DNA from: Paragemmobacter kunshanensis
GTDB taxonomy: Bacteria; Pseudomonadota; Alphaproteobacteria; Rhodobacterales; Rhodobacteraceae
Reading direction: 5' to 3'
Length of the DNA: 64,000 bases
Assembly (NCBI RefSeq): GCF_011059185.1
Contig: NZ_JAALFE010000005.1
Coordinates: forward strand, 124,001-188,000
Shown here: positions 19,411 through 28,690 of the stretch, piece after piece
How positions within the stretch are numbered: the first letter of the stretch is position 1
Layout: the number at the start of each line of letters is the position of its first letter
Translations under genes and position numbers: made by a program
The notes under the pieces: model-generated
Seen by the model: only the letters and a program-made list of their open reading frames with translations
The model's database searches: none
Told to the model about the DNA's origin: nothing

Positions 19411-20697
19411 ATGGCACATGTCGTAGTTCTGGGCGCTGGCCTGGGCGGGGCCATCATGGCCTATGAACTGAAGGAACAGCTTCGCAAGGAAGACAAGGTC
19501 ACCGTCGTGACCAAGGATCCGACCTATCACTTCGTGCCGTCCAATCCCTGGATCGCCGTCGGCTGGCGCGACCGGGAAGAGATCACCGTCGACCTCGCCC
19601 CCACCATGGCGAAGAAGGGCATCGACTTCATCCCTGTCGCCGCGGAAAAGCTGCATCCCGAAGAAAAGCGCATCGCGCTGGTGAACGGCCAGTCGGTATC
19701 TTACGACTACCTCGTCATCGCCACCGGCCCCGAACTCGCCTTCGATGAAATCGAAGGCTTCGGCCCGCATGGCGGCTTTACCCAATCCGTCTGCCACATC
19801 GACCACGCCGAAGAGGCGCGCAAGGTGTTCGAGGAACTGGTCAAGAACCCCGGCCCCGTCATCATCGGCGCGGCACAGGGGGCCTCCTGCTTCGGTCCGG
19901 CCTATGAATTCCTCTTCATCCTGGAAACCGCCCTGCGCCGGGCCAAGGTGCGCGACCGCGTGCCGATGACCTTCGTCACCTCCGAACCCTATGTCGGCCA
20001 TCTGGGCCTTGACGGGGTGGGCGATACCAAGGGCCTCTTGGAATCCGAGATGCGCGCCAAGCACATCAAGTGGATCACCTCGGCCAAGGTGAAGAAGGTC
20101 GAACAGGGCAAGATGACGGTGGAAGAGATCGCCGATGACGGCACGTCGAAGGGCGAAAAGGAACTGCCCTTCGCCTTCTCGATGATGCTGCCCGCCTTCC
20201 GGGGGATCAAGCCGGTCTCGGGGATCGAGGGCCTGTCGAACCCGCGCGGCTTCACCATCGTCGACAAGCACCAGCAGAACCCGAAATACCCGGAAATCTT
20301 CGCCGTGGGCGTCTGTGTGGCGATCCCCCCGATGGGGCCGACGCCGGTGCCGGTTGGCGTGCCCAAGACCGGCTTCATGATCGAATCCATGGTCACCGCC
20401 ACCGCCCACAACATCGGAAACCTCGTTCGCGGCAAGGAACCCGATCAGATCGGCACCTGGAACGCCGTCTGCCTGGCCGATTTCGGCGACGGGGGCATTG
20501 CCTTCGTGGCACAGCCCCAGATCCCGCCGCGCAACGTGAACTGGTCCTCGTCCGGCAAATGGGTTCACATGGCCAAGATCGGGTTCGAGAAATACTTCAT
20601 CCGCAAGCTCCGGAAGGGCGTGTCCGAACCCTTCTACGAAACCCTCGCGCTCAAGACGCTGGGCATCGACAAGCTGAAGGAAACCCAGCAGGGCTGA
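19411..20697 (+). CDS. sqr: Sulfide:quinone oxidoreductase (type I)
   Basis: A 428-residue flavoprotein that oxidises sulfide and reduces membrane quinone. The FAD-binding N-terminus is VVVLGAGLGGAIMAYEL, and YHFVPSNPWIAVGWR follows. Cysteines C128, C160 and C354 are each offset by one from the three essential cysteines known for Rhodobacter capsulatus SQR (127, 159, 353), and H132 and H197 fit its essential histidines. ATG 19411 is preceded by GAGGGAGGGG six bases upstream and matches the family N-terminus. Starts at 19366 and 19384 are less likely. A SqrR-like operator lies upstream. Confidence 0.92.
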   Translation: MAHVVVLGAGLGGAIMAYELKEQLRKEDKVTVVTKDPTYHFVPSNPWIAVGWRDREEITVDLAPTMAKKGIDFIPVAAEKLHPEEKRIALVNGQSVSYDYLVIATGPELAFDEIEGFGPHGGFTQSVCHIDHAEEARKVFEELVKNPGPVIIGAAQGASCFGPAYEFLFILETALRRAKVRDRVPMTFVTSEPYVGHLGLDGVGDTKGLLESEMRAKHIKWITSAKVKKVEQGKMTVEEIADDGTSKGEKELPFAFSMMLPAFRGIKPVSGIEGLSNPRGFTIVDKHQQNPKYPEIFAVGVCVAIPPMGPTPVPVGVPKTGFMIESMVTATAHNIGNLVRGKEPDQIGTWNAVCLADFGDGGIAFVAQPQIPPRNVNWSSSGKWVHMAKIGFEKYFIRKLRKGVSEPFYETLALKTLGIDKLKETQQG

Positions 20698-20716
20698 GCC
20701 TGCCACGGATATGGCG

Positions 20717-20750
20717 AAGGCCGCCGCGAAAGCGGCGGCCTTCTGCTTTT
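20717..20750 (+). terminator. Rho-independent terminator after sqr
   Basis: AAGGCCGCCGC-GAAA-GCGGCGGCCTT, an 11-bp perfect stem with a GAAA tetraloop, is followed by a T-rich tract (CTGCTTTTC). It lies 20 bases after the sqr stop. Confidence 0.85.
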
Positions 20751-20782
20751 CTTCCGCCGCGCGGCATGGCAGGTTCCGGCCC

Positions 20783-21688
20783 ATGACGACGCCCTTTCCC
20801 CTTGCCTTCGGCTGCATGCAATTCGGCGGTCGCGCCGATGCCGCCGCATCCCGCGCCATGTATGATGCCTGCCGGGCCGCGGGGATCCGGCATTTCGACA
20901 CCGCCCATGTCTATACCGACGGCCAATCCGAACGCCTGCTCGGCCAGTTCGCCCGCGGCGACGACATCTCCATCGCGACAAAGATCGGTTACGAAGGCGG
21001 CGCAGGGCGCGCCAATCTGATCCGGCAGTTCGAGGAAAGCCTCGGCCGTCTGGGCGCCGACTCGGTCGATCTTCTCTACATCCACCGCCATGACCCCGAT
21101 ACGTCCCTGGAAGAAACCCTTTCGCTGCTTGTCGAATGGCAGCAGGCGGGCCGCATCGCCCGGATCGGGCTGTCGAACTTCGCGGCCTGGCAGGTGATGA
21201 AGGCGCAGGCCACCGCCGCCCGCTTCGGCAGCCGGATCGACGTGATCCAGCCCATGTTCAACCTTGTGAAACGCCAGGCTGAAGTGGAACTCCTGCCCAT
21301 GTGCGCCGACCAGCAGATCGCCGTTCATGCCTATTCCCCGCTGGGGGGCGGCCTGCTGACCGGGAAATACGCAAGCGGCGGCGCAGGCCGCCTGGCCGAG
21401 GACAGCCGCTATGCCGCCCGCTACGCCCCGGACGCGATGCACCGCGCCGCGCAGGGCCTTGCCGACATCGCCGCCGAAACCGGCACCCATCCCGCGACGC
21501 TGGCCGTGGCCTGGGTCATGTCCTGCCCGATCACGCCCGTGATCCCGCTGGTCTCCGCCCGCGATGCGGGCCAACTGGCCCCCTCCCTCGCCGCGGCGGG
21601 CTTTCCGCTGCCTGCCGATCTGCGCGCACGCATCTCGGCGCTCTACCCCGCCCCGCCCCCGGCCACCGATCGACTGGAAGAAGCATGA
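20783..21688 (+). CDS. Aldo/keto reductase
   Basis: A 301-residue NADPH-dependent oxidoreductase with a TIM-barrel fold. Family features are the catalytic tyrosine region GIRHFDTAHVYTDGQSE, ATKIGYEGGAG, DLLYIHRHDPDT and GRIARIGLSNF, with a C-terminal cofactor segment WVMSCPITPVIPLVSAR. ATG 20783 avoids the preceding terminator. It overlaps the downstream FAD oxidoreductase by 4 bases (ATGA), so the two are cotranscribed. The substrate cannot be told from the sequence. Confidence 0.88.
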   Translation: MTTPFPLAFGCMQFGGRADAAASRAMYDACRAAGIRHFDTAHVYTDGQSERLLGQFARGDDISIATKIGYEGGAGRANLIRQFEESLGRLGADSVDLLYIHRHDPDTSLEETLSLLVEWQQAGRIARIGLSNFAAWQVMKAQATAARFGSRIDVIQPMFNLVKRQAEVELLPMCADQQIAVHAYSPLGGGLLTGKYASGGAGRLAEDSRYAARYAPDAMHRAAQGLADIAAETGTHPATLAVAWVMSCPITPVIPLVSARDAGQLAPSLAAAGFPLPADLRARISALYPAPPPATDRLEEA

Positions 21689-22758
21689 CCGATTTCCTCA
21701 TCATCGGCGGCGGCATCGCCGGCATCTCGGCTGCCGCCCGCCTGTCCGAACTTGGCTCTGTTATCGTGCTCGAGGCGGAATCCGCCCTCGCGCATCATGC
21801 CTCCGGCAGGTCGGCGGCCTTGTACGAACCGCGCTATGGCGCGCCTGCCGTGGTGGAACTCTCGCTCGCCTCCGAAGACCATTTCCGCGCGACCGAGAAC
21901 ATCCTCTCCCCCCGCGGCCTGATGAGCGTCGCCAGGGCCGACCAGCGTGCCGAATTCGATGCCGAGGTCCGGGATTTCCAACTCGACATCGTTTCCGTGG
22001 ACGAGGCCCGCGCCATCGTCCCCGTGCTGAACCCCGATGTGGTGGCCTTCGCCGCCATTGCCGATCATGCCTGGGACATCGACACCGATCTTCTGCTGCA
22101 GGGCTTCGCGCGCGAGGCGAAGGCGCGTGGCGCGCAGATCGTCACGAATGCCCGCGTCACCGCCATCGCCAAGGGGGGCGAGGGCTGGATCGTCACCTCG
22201 GCGGCAGGCGAATTCACCGGCCGCCTGCTGATCAATGCCGCTGGTGCCTGGGTGGACGAGGTGGCCGCCATGGCCGCGATCCGCCCGCTGGGTTTCACCC
22301 CCAACCGCCGCTCCATGGCCCGCATCCCCGCCCCGGGCGGCCTCGATATCTCGGGCTGGCCGATGATCTTCGGCGCGGGCGAGGCATGGTATGCCAAGCC
22401 CGATGCCGGCGCGCTGATCGTCTCGCCCGCCGAAGAAGATCCGCAATCCCCGCATGATGCCTGGGCCGATGACATGGTCCTCGCCGAAGGGCTTGCCCGC
22501 TATGAAGAGATGGTCACCGAACCTGTCACAAGGCTGATCTCCAACTGGGCCGGGCTGCGCACCTTCGCCCCCGACCGGGTGCTGGTGATCGGGCCGGATG
22601 CGCGCGACCCCTCTTTCTTCTGGCTTGCGGGCCAGGGCGGCTATGGTTTCCAGACCTGCCCCGCAGCCAGCCGCCTTGCCGCCGATCTTGTCGGGGGCCG
22701 CCCGACCGGGCTGTCGGATGGCCTGCTTTCCGCCCTGGATCCGGCGCGGTTCGGATAA
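21685..22758 (+). CDS. FAD-dependent oxidoreductase (D-amino-acid oxidase/DadA-like fold)
   Basis: A 357-residue flavoprotein with an N-terminal dinucleotide-binding motif FLIIGGGIAGISAAARLSEL and a second FAD contact near LLINAAGAWVDEVA. The C-terminal WAGLRTFAPDRVLVIG and FFWLAGQGGYGFQT are typical of DAO-fold oxidases acting on amino acids or other amines. The start overlaps the aldo/keto reductase stop, suggesting a two-enzyme unit. The substrate is unknown; glycine-oxidase-like, D-amino-acid or hydroxyacid oxidation are possibilities. Confidence 0.85.
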   Translation: MTDFLIIGGGIAGISAAARLSELGSVIVLEAESALAHHASGRSAALYEPRYGAPAVVELSLASEDHFRATENILSPRGLMSVARADQRAEFDAEVRDFQLDIVSVDEARAIVPVLNPDVVAFAAIADHAWDIDTDLLLQGFAREAKARGAQIVTNARVTAIAKGGEGWIVTSAAGEFTGRLLINAAGAWVDEVAAMAAIRPLGFTPNRRSMARIPAPGGLDISGWPMIFGAGEAWYAKPDAGALIVSPAEEDPQSPHDAWADDMVLAEGLARYEEMVTEPVTRLISNWAGLRTFAPDRVLVIGPDARDPSFFWLAGQGGYGFQTCPAASRLAADLVGGRPTGLSDGLLSALDPARFG

Positions 22759-22778
22759 ACATTCAACTTGTTGAATGT
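22759..22778. promoter_or_regulatory. Second SqrR/BigR-type operator
   Basis: ACATTCAA-CTTG-TTGAATGT is a palindrome with 8-bp perfect arms that contains ATTC-N8-GAAT (22761-22776). This is the same motif as upstream of sqr. It lies 71 bases before the AhpD-like gene and directly after the FAD oxidoreductase stop. Confidence 0.65.
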
Positions 22779-22781
22779 AAT

Positions 22782-22795
22782 TTGACACACATCAA
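22782..22795. promoter_or_regulatory. FNR/FnrL-like box
   Basis: TTGAC-ACAC-ATCAA matches nine of ten defined bases of the FNR consensus TTGAT-N4-ATCAA. It begins 4 bases after the SqrR-like palindrome. This suggests combined oxygen and sulfide control of the AhpD-like gene. TTGACA inside it could also serve as a -35 element. Confidence 0.5.
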
Positions 22796-22848
22796 GGCAG
22801 GCAAGGCCCCGCCATCCTATCGGTCACCCAAAGGGAAAGGACCGACAG

Positions 22849-23202
22849 ATGAGCTACAAGGCAAAGATTTCCGAGATGCGCGGCGAAATCCGCGTGATGA
22901 ACAAGCTGATCCCCGATGCCGCCGCAGGTTTCGGCACGCTGTCCAAGGCGGTGAAGGAGAGCGGGCCGCTGTCCTTCAAGGAAAAGGAATACATCGCCCT
23001 CGCCATCGCCATCAGCCAGCGCTGCGAGCCCTGCATCAACTTCCATGTCGAAGCCCTGATGAAATCCGGCGCCACGCGTGAGGAACTGGGCGATGTGCTG
23101 GCCATGTCCATCCAGATGGGCGGTGGACCGGCGCTCATGTATGCCGCCCATGCGCTGGCCTGCTGGGATGAACTGGCCGCGCCCGCCGTGGCGGCGGAAT
23201 AG
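22849..23202 (+). CDS. AhpD/carboxymuconolactone decarboxylase-like protein with redox CxxC
   Basis: A 117-residue all-helical protein of the AhpD/CMD superfamily. It carries the AhpD signature E-x11-C-x2-C-x3-H (E of EYIALAIAISQR, then CEPCINFH), so a peroxidase-type or thiol-disulfide redox role is likely rather than lactone decarboxylation. The ATG follows AAAGGGAAAGGA at a good distance. Upstream lie a SqrR-like operator and an FNR-like box, which suggests a function in sulfide, persulfide or low-oxygen stress; that is inference. Confidence 0.85.
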   Translation: MSYKAKISEMRGEIRVMNKLIPDAAAGFGTLSKAVKESGPLSFKEKEYIALAIAISQRCEPCINFHVEALMKSGATREELGDVLAMSIQMGGGPALMYAAHALACWDELAAPAVAAE

Positions 23203-23258
23203 CACCGCCCCGCGCAAAGGGAGGTGACAGGAAAGGGCGGATCGGTCAGCATCCGCCC

Positions 23259-24083
23259 ATGACCCATCGCCTTGCCATCCGCAGTCTGGCCCCCGCCCTG
23301 ATGACGCTGTTTCTGGCCGCCTGCATGGGGCCCGGGCCAGCGCCGACCCTGTCGACCGGGGCGCTCACCACGCCACTGGAACCGGCCATCACCCGCCGCA
23401 ACTTTGCCGATGCGAAACCCGTCAGCTTCGGGCGCGGCGGCCCGCAGGATTACGCGGTGCATGGCATCGACGTGGCCCGCTTCCAGACGTCGATCGACTG
23501 GCGCGAGGCCCGCGCGAACGGGGTCAACTTCGCCTTCATCAAGGCCACCGAGGGCGGCGACCTGGTCGATCCCGCCTTCCGCGACAACTGGCGCGGCGCG
23601 GCCCGCGCCGGCGTGGCGCGCGGGGCCTATCATTTCTTCTACCATTGCCGCCCGGCCGCCGAACAGGCCGCCTTCTTCATCCGCAACGTGCCGCGCGCCC
23701 CGGGCGCGCTTCAGCCCGTTCTGGATATGGAATGGACACCCTTCTCGCCCACCTGCACCATCCGCCGCGCGCCCGAGGTGATCCGCTCCGAGGCGCGCAT
23801 CTTCCTCGACATCGTCGAGGCGCATTACGGCCAGCGCCCGATCATCTATTCCACCGTGGATTTCTACCGCGAGAACGAGATGTGGCGCGTCGGCCCCTAT
23901 CCGTTCTGGCTGCGCTCCGTCGCCGCCCATCCCGATGACATCTACGGCGGGCGGCACTGGACGTTCTGGCAATACACCTCCACCGGGCTGATCCCCGGCA
24001 TCGCCGGCGAGGTGGATATCAACGTCTTCGACGGCTCTGCCGCCGATTGGGCGGCCTGGCTGGCGGCGAACCGCCAGCCCTGA
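23259..24083 (+). CDS. GH25 family lysozyme-like lipoprotein
   Basis: A 274-residue predicted peptidoglycan muramidase. The signal peptide ends in the lipobox LFLAAC, so the mature protein should be lipid-anchored in the cell envelope. The GH25 domain covers about residues 70-265. It shows the active-site strand HGIDVARFQTSIDW, NFAFIKATEGGDLVD, the DxE pair in PVLDMEWT and the C-terminal WTFWQYTSTGLIPGI. It is a stand-alone gene between the AhpD-like gene and the convergent chemoreceptor. There are no phage genes nearby, so a housekeeping cell-wall role is more likely. Confidence 0.88.
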   Translation: MTHRLAIRSLAPALMTLFLAACMGPGPAPTLSTGALTTPLEPAITRRNFADAKPVSFGRGGPQDYAVHGIDVARFQTSIDWREARANGVNFAFIKATEGGDLVDPAFRDNWRGAARAGVARGAYHFFYHCRPAAEQAAFFIRNVPRAPGALQPVLDMEWTPFSPTCTIRRAPEVIRSEARIFLDIVEAHYGQRPIIYSTVDFYRENEMWRVGPYPFWLRSVAAHPDDIYGGRHWTFWQYTSTGLIPGIAGEVDINVFDGSAADWAAWLAANRQP

Positions 24084-24105
24084 TCGCCGCCCCGTCTGCC
24101 GTGCC

Positions 24106-25848
24106 TCAGGCGCGGCGCTTCTCGGCTTCGGGCAGGGCAATCCCGCGCCCGGCCAGCATCGTGCTGATCTTGTCCATCAGATCGGTCGGAAGGCCCTCAA
24201 GGTTCAGCGGCCCGTTCGGCTTGGCCGGGCGGCGCAGCCGGAAATGGTTGATCGCCGCGCGCATCGCCTCGGACGAGGTCTGCAGCTCGGCCGCCCCTGC
24301 GGCCAACTGTTCGGCCTGGCTGCTTGTCGCTGTCGCCGCATTGGCCACTTCGCCGATGGCCGTGGTGATCTGCGCCACGGCCCGCGACTGTTCGTCCCCC
24401 GAACTCGCGATGCTGCCCACCAGCGTTTCCACCTCGGCGATGTCATGCGAAATCCGGTCGAAGGCGCGCCGCGTCTCATCCGCGATCGACACGCCCGAAG
24501 CCACGCGCTGCGATGCATCCTCGATCAGGTCGCTGCTTTCCCGCGCCGCCCGGGCCGACCGGCCCGCCAGATTGCGCACTTCCTGCGCCACCACCGCAAA
24601 GCCGCGCCCGTATTGCCCGGCCCGCGCCGCCTCGACCGCCGCATTCAGGGCCAGAAGATTCGTCTGGAAGGCGATCTCGTCGATCACCTTGATGATCTTG
24701 GCGATATCGTCCGAAGACGACCGGATCGCCTCCATCGCCTGCACCATCCCGATCACCTTGTCCTGCCCCTCTTTCGTGGCGGTCGAGGCAGAGCTTGCCC
24801 GATGGCTTGCCATATTGGCCGAGCTTGCATTGGCGCGAACCTGCGTATCCGTCTCTTCGGCCGAGGCGGAAATCTCGTCGACCGAGGTGCTTTGCACCTG
24901 CGCATTGTCGGCCAGCGAATGCGCGCTGGAGGCGATCTGATCCACCGTCGCCGTCACCTGCTGCACCTGATCGGAAATCTGGTGGAAGGTCTCGTTCAGC
25001 CCGGCATAGGCGCGCTCGAAGGCTTCCACGATCAGCCGGAATTCGCCCGGGAAATCCTCGGGCCGGATGTCGCGGTCCAGCCGCCCCTCGACGATGTCCA
25101 CCGACATGGACTGGATCTCGCGGATGGTCCGGCGGAAGCTGGTGGCGATACCGTCCATGGCCTCGTTGATGAAGGCCCGATCCCCGCTGAAGCGTTCCAG
25201 TTCATAATCGAACCGGCCTTCTGCATAGGCCTCGACACAGGTGATGATCTTGCGCTTGGTGGCGATGTGATCCTTCACCATGTGGTTCACCCGCTCCACC
25301 ACATCGGCGAAGACGGCGTTGAACTTGGCCGGATCAATGTACTCATGGATCCGACCGGCCTGATGGGCAACCGACATTTCCTTCAACTCGTGGACCAGCA
25401 TCACGATCTGCGCCTCGTTCTCGGCGAATTCCGTCCTGTCCTGCCATTCCACCAGCATGCCCACAAGCTTGCCCGCCGCGTTGCGGTGCGGGATCACCCG
25501 AAACGCCAGCCGCCGCCCGCCGATGGTGAACTTGCCGTCATGCGGATCGGCGATGTCCGTCATGATCCGGCGCTGGTAGGACGGGTTCTTGTGGAAGAAG
25601 TCGATGGATTTGCCCACCACGTCGCGCGCGGTGAAATGCGGCAGGTCGCGGCGGATGTCCTCTTCGATCGCTTCGAACATCCGATAGCCCGCTTCGTTCA
25701 CGAAGCGCACGATCATGTCGGGATCAGCCAGCATCACGGGGTTGGTCAGGTGATCAAGGGTGTGCAGCACCCCGATCTGCCCGGCGAGTGCCTCCAGATT
25801 CCCGTCCGCCAGGCCCTTGCCTGCGCCCCTTGCAACCGTCTCAGCCAT
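24106..25848 (-). CDS. Soluble PAS-domain methyl-accepting chemotaxis protein
   Basis: A 580-residue cytoplasmic chemoreceptor without membrane segments. An N-terminal PAS domain (about 30-140: [23 protein letters not shown]) is followed by a linker and a signalling domain. The hairpin tip [21 protein letters not shown] is the highly conserved CheA/CheW contact. Start 25848 (MAETVARG) is preceded by AAGGAC and excludes a poorly conserved 62-residue upstream extension. It most likely senses an internal ligand or redox state through PAS. No che genes are in the window. Confidence 0.9.
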   Translation of the reverse strand: MAETVARGAGKGLADGNLEALAGQIGVLHTLDHLTNPVMLADPDMIVRFVNEAGYRMFEAIEEDIRRDLPHFTARDVVGKSIDFFHKNPSYQRRIMTDIADPHDGKFTIGGRRLAFRVIPHRNAAGKLVGMLVEWQDRTEFAENEAQIVMLVHELKEMSVAHQAGRIHEYIDPAKFNAVFADVVERVNHMVKDHIATKRKIITCVEAYAEGRFDYELERFSGDRAFINEAMDGIATSFRRTIREIQSMSVDIVEGRLDRDIRPEDFPGEFRLIVEAFERAYAGLNETFHQISDQVQQVTATVDQIASSAHSLADNAQVQSTSVDEISASAEETDTQVRANASSANMASHRASSASTATKEGQDKVIGMVQAMEAIRSSSDDIAKIIKVIDEIAFQTNLLALNAAVEAARAGQYGRGFAVVAQEVRNLAGRSARAARESSDLIEDASQRVASGVSIADETRRAFDRISHDIAEVETLVGSIASSGDEQSRAVAQITTAIGEVANAATATSSQAEQLAAGAAELQTSSEAMRAAINHFRLRRPAKPNGPLNLEGLPTDLMDKISTMLAGRGIALPEAEKRRA

Positions 25849-26002
25849 AGAACCGTCCTTTTCGATACACGCAGTCGGCAGAATGACCTGCCCATCGCGA
25901 ACCAGAACGGCATCCTGCAGGGATAGGTTAGGCGACCTCGCTCTGCGAAAGGATGGCAGGGTGGTATCAGAGGGATGGCCCCCCTTGCCTTCAAACGGAA
26001 AC

Positions 26003-26030
26003 GGGGCACCGGACGCCTGTCCGATGCCCC
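26003..26030 (-). terminator. Probable terminator after the dimethylglycine dehydrogenase-like gene
   Basis: The 12-bp stem GGGGCACCGGAC/GTCCGATGCCCC has one G:T-type mismatch and a 4-base loop. On the minus strand it is followed by GTTTCCGTTT, a weak T-rich tail. It lies 22 bases after the stop of the upstream gene and ahead of the chemoreceptor gene. Confidence 0.55.
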
Positions 26031-26052
26031 GCAATTCCGCTTGGGCGGTGCG

Positions 26053-28551
26053 TCAGCCGTCGATGCGGATCCGCGCGTTGGACGGGTCGAAGGGGCTGTC
26101 CTCGGTCACCACCGCATCCCATTCCTGGCGCAGCATCTTGACCTTCAGCTTCGTGCCCACCTCGGCCAGATCCGGGCGCACATAGCCCATGCCGATCTGC
26201 TTGCCAAAGGCCACGGACCAACCGCCCGAAGTCAGACGGCCCACCTTCTCGCCGTTCAGCAGCAGCGCCTCCTTGCCCCAGGGATCGGCATCGGCAGGGC
26301 CGTCGATCAGCAGCGTCACGCATTTGCTGCGGATGCCGGTCTCCAGCATCTTCGCCTTGCCCCGGAACTCCTTGCCCAGATCGACGAACCGGTCCAGCGC
26401 GGCCTCAAGCGGGGTCGCGTCGCGGCCCAGCTCGTTGCCGAAGGCGCGGTAGGATTTTTCCTGCCGCAGCCAGTTCTGCGCGCGGGCGCCGACGCCCTTG
26501 AGCCCGTGCTTTTCGCCCACGGACCAGATCAGGTCCCAGAGGTAGCGGCCGAATTCGATGGGATAGTGGAGTTCCCAGCCAAGTTCACCCGTATAGGCCA
26601 CGCGGACGGCGCGGACGGGGGCCATGCCCAGTTCGATGTCGCGGTAGGACAGCCACGGGAAGCGCTTGTTGCCCAGAACGGTGTCGGGGTTCGCGTCCTT
26701 GACGATATCCTTCAGCAGCGCGCGGGCGTTGGGGCCGGCAAGGGCGAAGACGCCCCATTGCGTGGTGATGTCGTGGATGTCGATGTAGCCGCCCCCGTTC
26801 GCCATCCAGTCTTCGGCAGACTTGATCAGGAAGTCGGCATCATAGGCCGTCCATGCGCCGGCGGAGATGAGGTAGTACTCGTTCTCTTTCAGGCGGACGA
26901 TGGTGTATTCGGTGCGGGTCGTGCCGTGGTCGGTCAGGGCGTAGGTCAGGTTGATCCGGCCCACATTCGGCAGCTTGTTGCAGGTGAAGTGGTCGAGGAA
27001 GGCCGTTGCCCCCGGCCCGCGCACCAGATGCTTGGTAAAGGCCGATGCGTCGATGATCCCCACCGTGTTGCGCACCGCCTGCGCCTCGGCCTCGGCATAT
27101 TGCCACCAGGCGCCGCGGCGGAAAGAGCGCGAGTCGTGGTCAAACGAAGCGGGCGCATCCTTGGGGCCATAATAGTTCGGCCGTTCCCAGCCGTTCACCT
27201 GGCCGAATTGCGCGCCCATCTCCTTTTGCCGGTCATAGGCGGGGGCGGTGCGCAGGGGGCGGCAGGCTTCGCGTTCTTCGTCCGGGTGGTGCAGGATGAA
27301 GACGTGTTCATAGCATTCCTCGTTCTTGCGGGCGGCATATTCGGTCGTCATCCAGTTGCCGTAACGCTTGGGGTCCAGCGAGGCCATGTCGATTTCGGCT
27401 TCGCCTTGCGTCATCATCTGCGCAAGGTAGTAGCCCGTGCCACCCGCCGCCGTGATCCCGAAAGAGAACCCTTCCGCAATCCACATGTTGCGCAGGCCCG
27501 GCACCGGGCCGACCAGCGGGTTGCCGTCGGGGGTATAGCAGATCGGGCCGTTGTAATCGTCCTTCAGGCCCACGGTTTCCGAAGACGGGATGCGATGGAT
27601 CATCGACATGTATTCCGCCTCGATCCGTTCGAGATCAAGCGGGAAGAGGTCGGCGCGGAAGCTCTCCGGCACGTCATAGAGGAAGCGGGCCGGGGCGTTG
27701 CGTTCGTAAGGGCCAAGGATCCAGCCGCCACGCTCTTCGCGCACATACCATTTGGCATCGGCATCGCGCAGGACGGGGTGCTGCGGGTTGGTCTTGCGCC
27801 ATTCCACCAGCGCCGGGTCCGGCTCGGTCACGATATACTGGTGTTCCACCGGAATGGCCGGGATCTTGATACCCAGAAGCCGCGCGGTGCGCTGGGCATG
27901 GTTGCCGGTCGCCGTCACCACATGCTCGGCATGGATTTCATAGGTCTCTTCCGTGGGCAGCAGGTTGCCGCCCTTGTCTTCCATCCGCGTGACCGAAACG
28001 ATCCATTCCGACCCGGTCCAGCGATAGCTGTTGACCTGGATCTTCCGCTCGATCGTGGCGCCCAGTTGCCGCGCGCCCTTGGCCATGGCCTGCGTCACAT
28101 CGGCCGGATTGATATAGCCGTCCTGCGGGTGATAGAGCGCACCCACCAGATCTTCCGTCCGCACCAGCGGCCAGCGATCCTTGATCTCCTTCGGCGACAG
28201 GAATTCGTGATAGACGCCGGCGGTTTCCGCAACCGACGAATACAGCATGTATTCATCCATCCGCTCCTGCCGCTGGGCCATCCGCAGGTTGCCCACGACA
28301 TAGAAACCCGGGTTCAGCCCCGTCTCGGCCTCCAGCCCCTTGTAGAAATCGACGCTGTATTTGTGGATATGCGTCGTTGCGTAAGACATGTTGAACAGGG
28401 GCAGCAGCCCCGCCGCATGCCAGGTGGACCCTGCGGTCAACTCGTCCCGCTCCACCAGCATCGTGTCCCAGCCAGCCTTGGCAAGGTGATAGGCGATGCC
28501 GTTCCCGACGGCACCGCCGCCGACGACAAGGGCTTTGACATGGGTCTTCAT
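26053..28551 (-). CDS. Dimethylglycine/sarcosine dehydrogenase-like FAD protein with GcvT domain
   Basis: An 832-residue enzyme of the DMGDH/SARDH family that oxidatively demethylates N-methyl glycines and can pass the one-carbon unit to tetrahydrofolate. The N-terminal FAD domain begins ALVVGGGAVGNGIAYHLAKAG. The motif GSTWHAAGLLPLF includes the histidine that carries covalent FAD in rat DMGDH. An FAO_M segment follows, then a C-terminal aminomethyltransferase (GcvT) domain from about residue 430 (WWQYAEAEAQAVRNTVGIID). Start 28551 gives the family N-terminus. The exact substrate is not certain. Confidence 0.85.
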   Translation of the reverse strand: MKTHVKALVVGGGAVGNGIAYHLAKAGWDTMLVERDELTAGSTWHAAGLLPLFNMSYATTHIHKYSVDFYKGLEAETGLNPGFYVVGNLRMAQRQERMDEYMLYSSVAETAGVYHEFLSPKEIKDRWPLVRTEDLVGALYHPQDGYINPADVTQAMAKGARQLGATIERKIQVNSYRWTGSEWIVSVTRMEDKGGNLLPTEETYEIHAEHVVTATGNHAQRTARLLGIKIPAIPVEHQYIVTEPDPALVEWRKTNPQHPVLRDADAKWYVREERGGWILGPYERNAPARFLYDVPESFRADLFPLDLERIEAEYMSMIHRIPSSETVGLKDDYNGPICYTPDGNPLVGPVPGLRNMWIAEGFSFGITAAGGTGYYLAQMMTQGEAEIDMASLDPKRYGNWMTTEYAARKNEECYEHVFILHHPDEEREACRPLRTAPAYDRQKEMGAQFGQVNGWERPNYYGPKDAPASFDHDSRSFRRGAWWQYAEAEAQAVRNTVGIIDASAFTKHLVRGPGATAFLDHFTCNKLPNVGRINLTYALTDHGTTRTEYTIVRLKENEYYLISAGAWTAYDADFLIKSAEDWMANGGGYIDIHDITTQWGVFALAGPNARALLKDIVKDANPDTVLGNKRFPWLSYRDIELGMAPVRAVRVAYTGELGWELHYPIEFGRYLWDLIWSVGEKHGLKGVGARAQNWLRQEKSYRAFGNELGRDATPLEAALDRFVDLGKEFRGKAKMLETGIRSKCVTLLIDGPADADPWGKEALLLNGEKVGRLTSGGWSVAFGKQIGMGYVRPDLAEVGTKLKVKMLRQEWDAVVTEDSPFDPSNARIRIDG

Positions 28552-28690
28552 GGGGCGACTCCGCGGATGGGTGTTTTGCCCCCTATCTGCCCGAACGCGC
28601 GGGGAACGGGCAAGACAACCCGACCCTTGGCAGACAAAAGCGACATGAGTGTAAAATGGGCGACTTCGCCGCAACCGGCAAAGGCGGGGA

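Noticed and set aside
25849-26034. 62-residue N-terminal extension of the chemoreceptor
   Set aside because: ATG 25848 has a good ribosome-binding site; the extension has no domain and runs into the terminator of the upstream gene.
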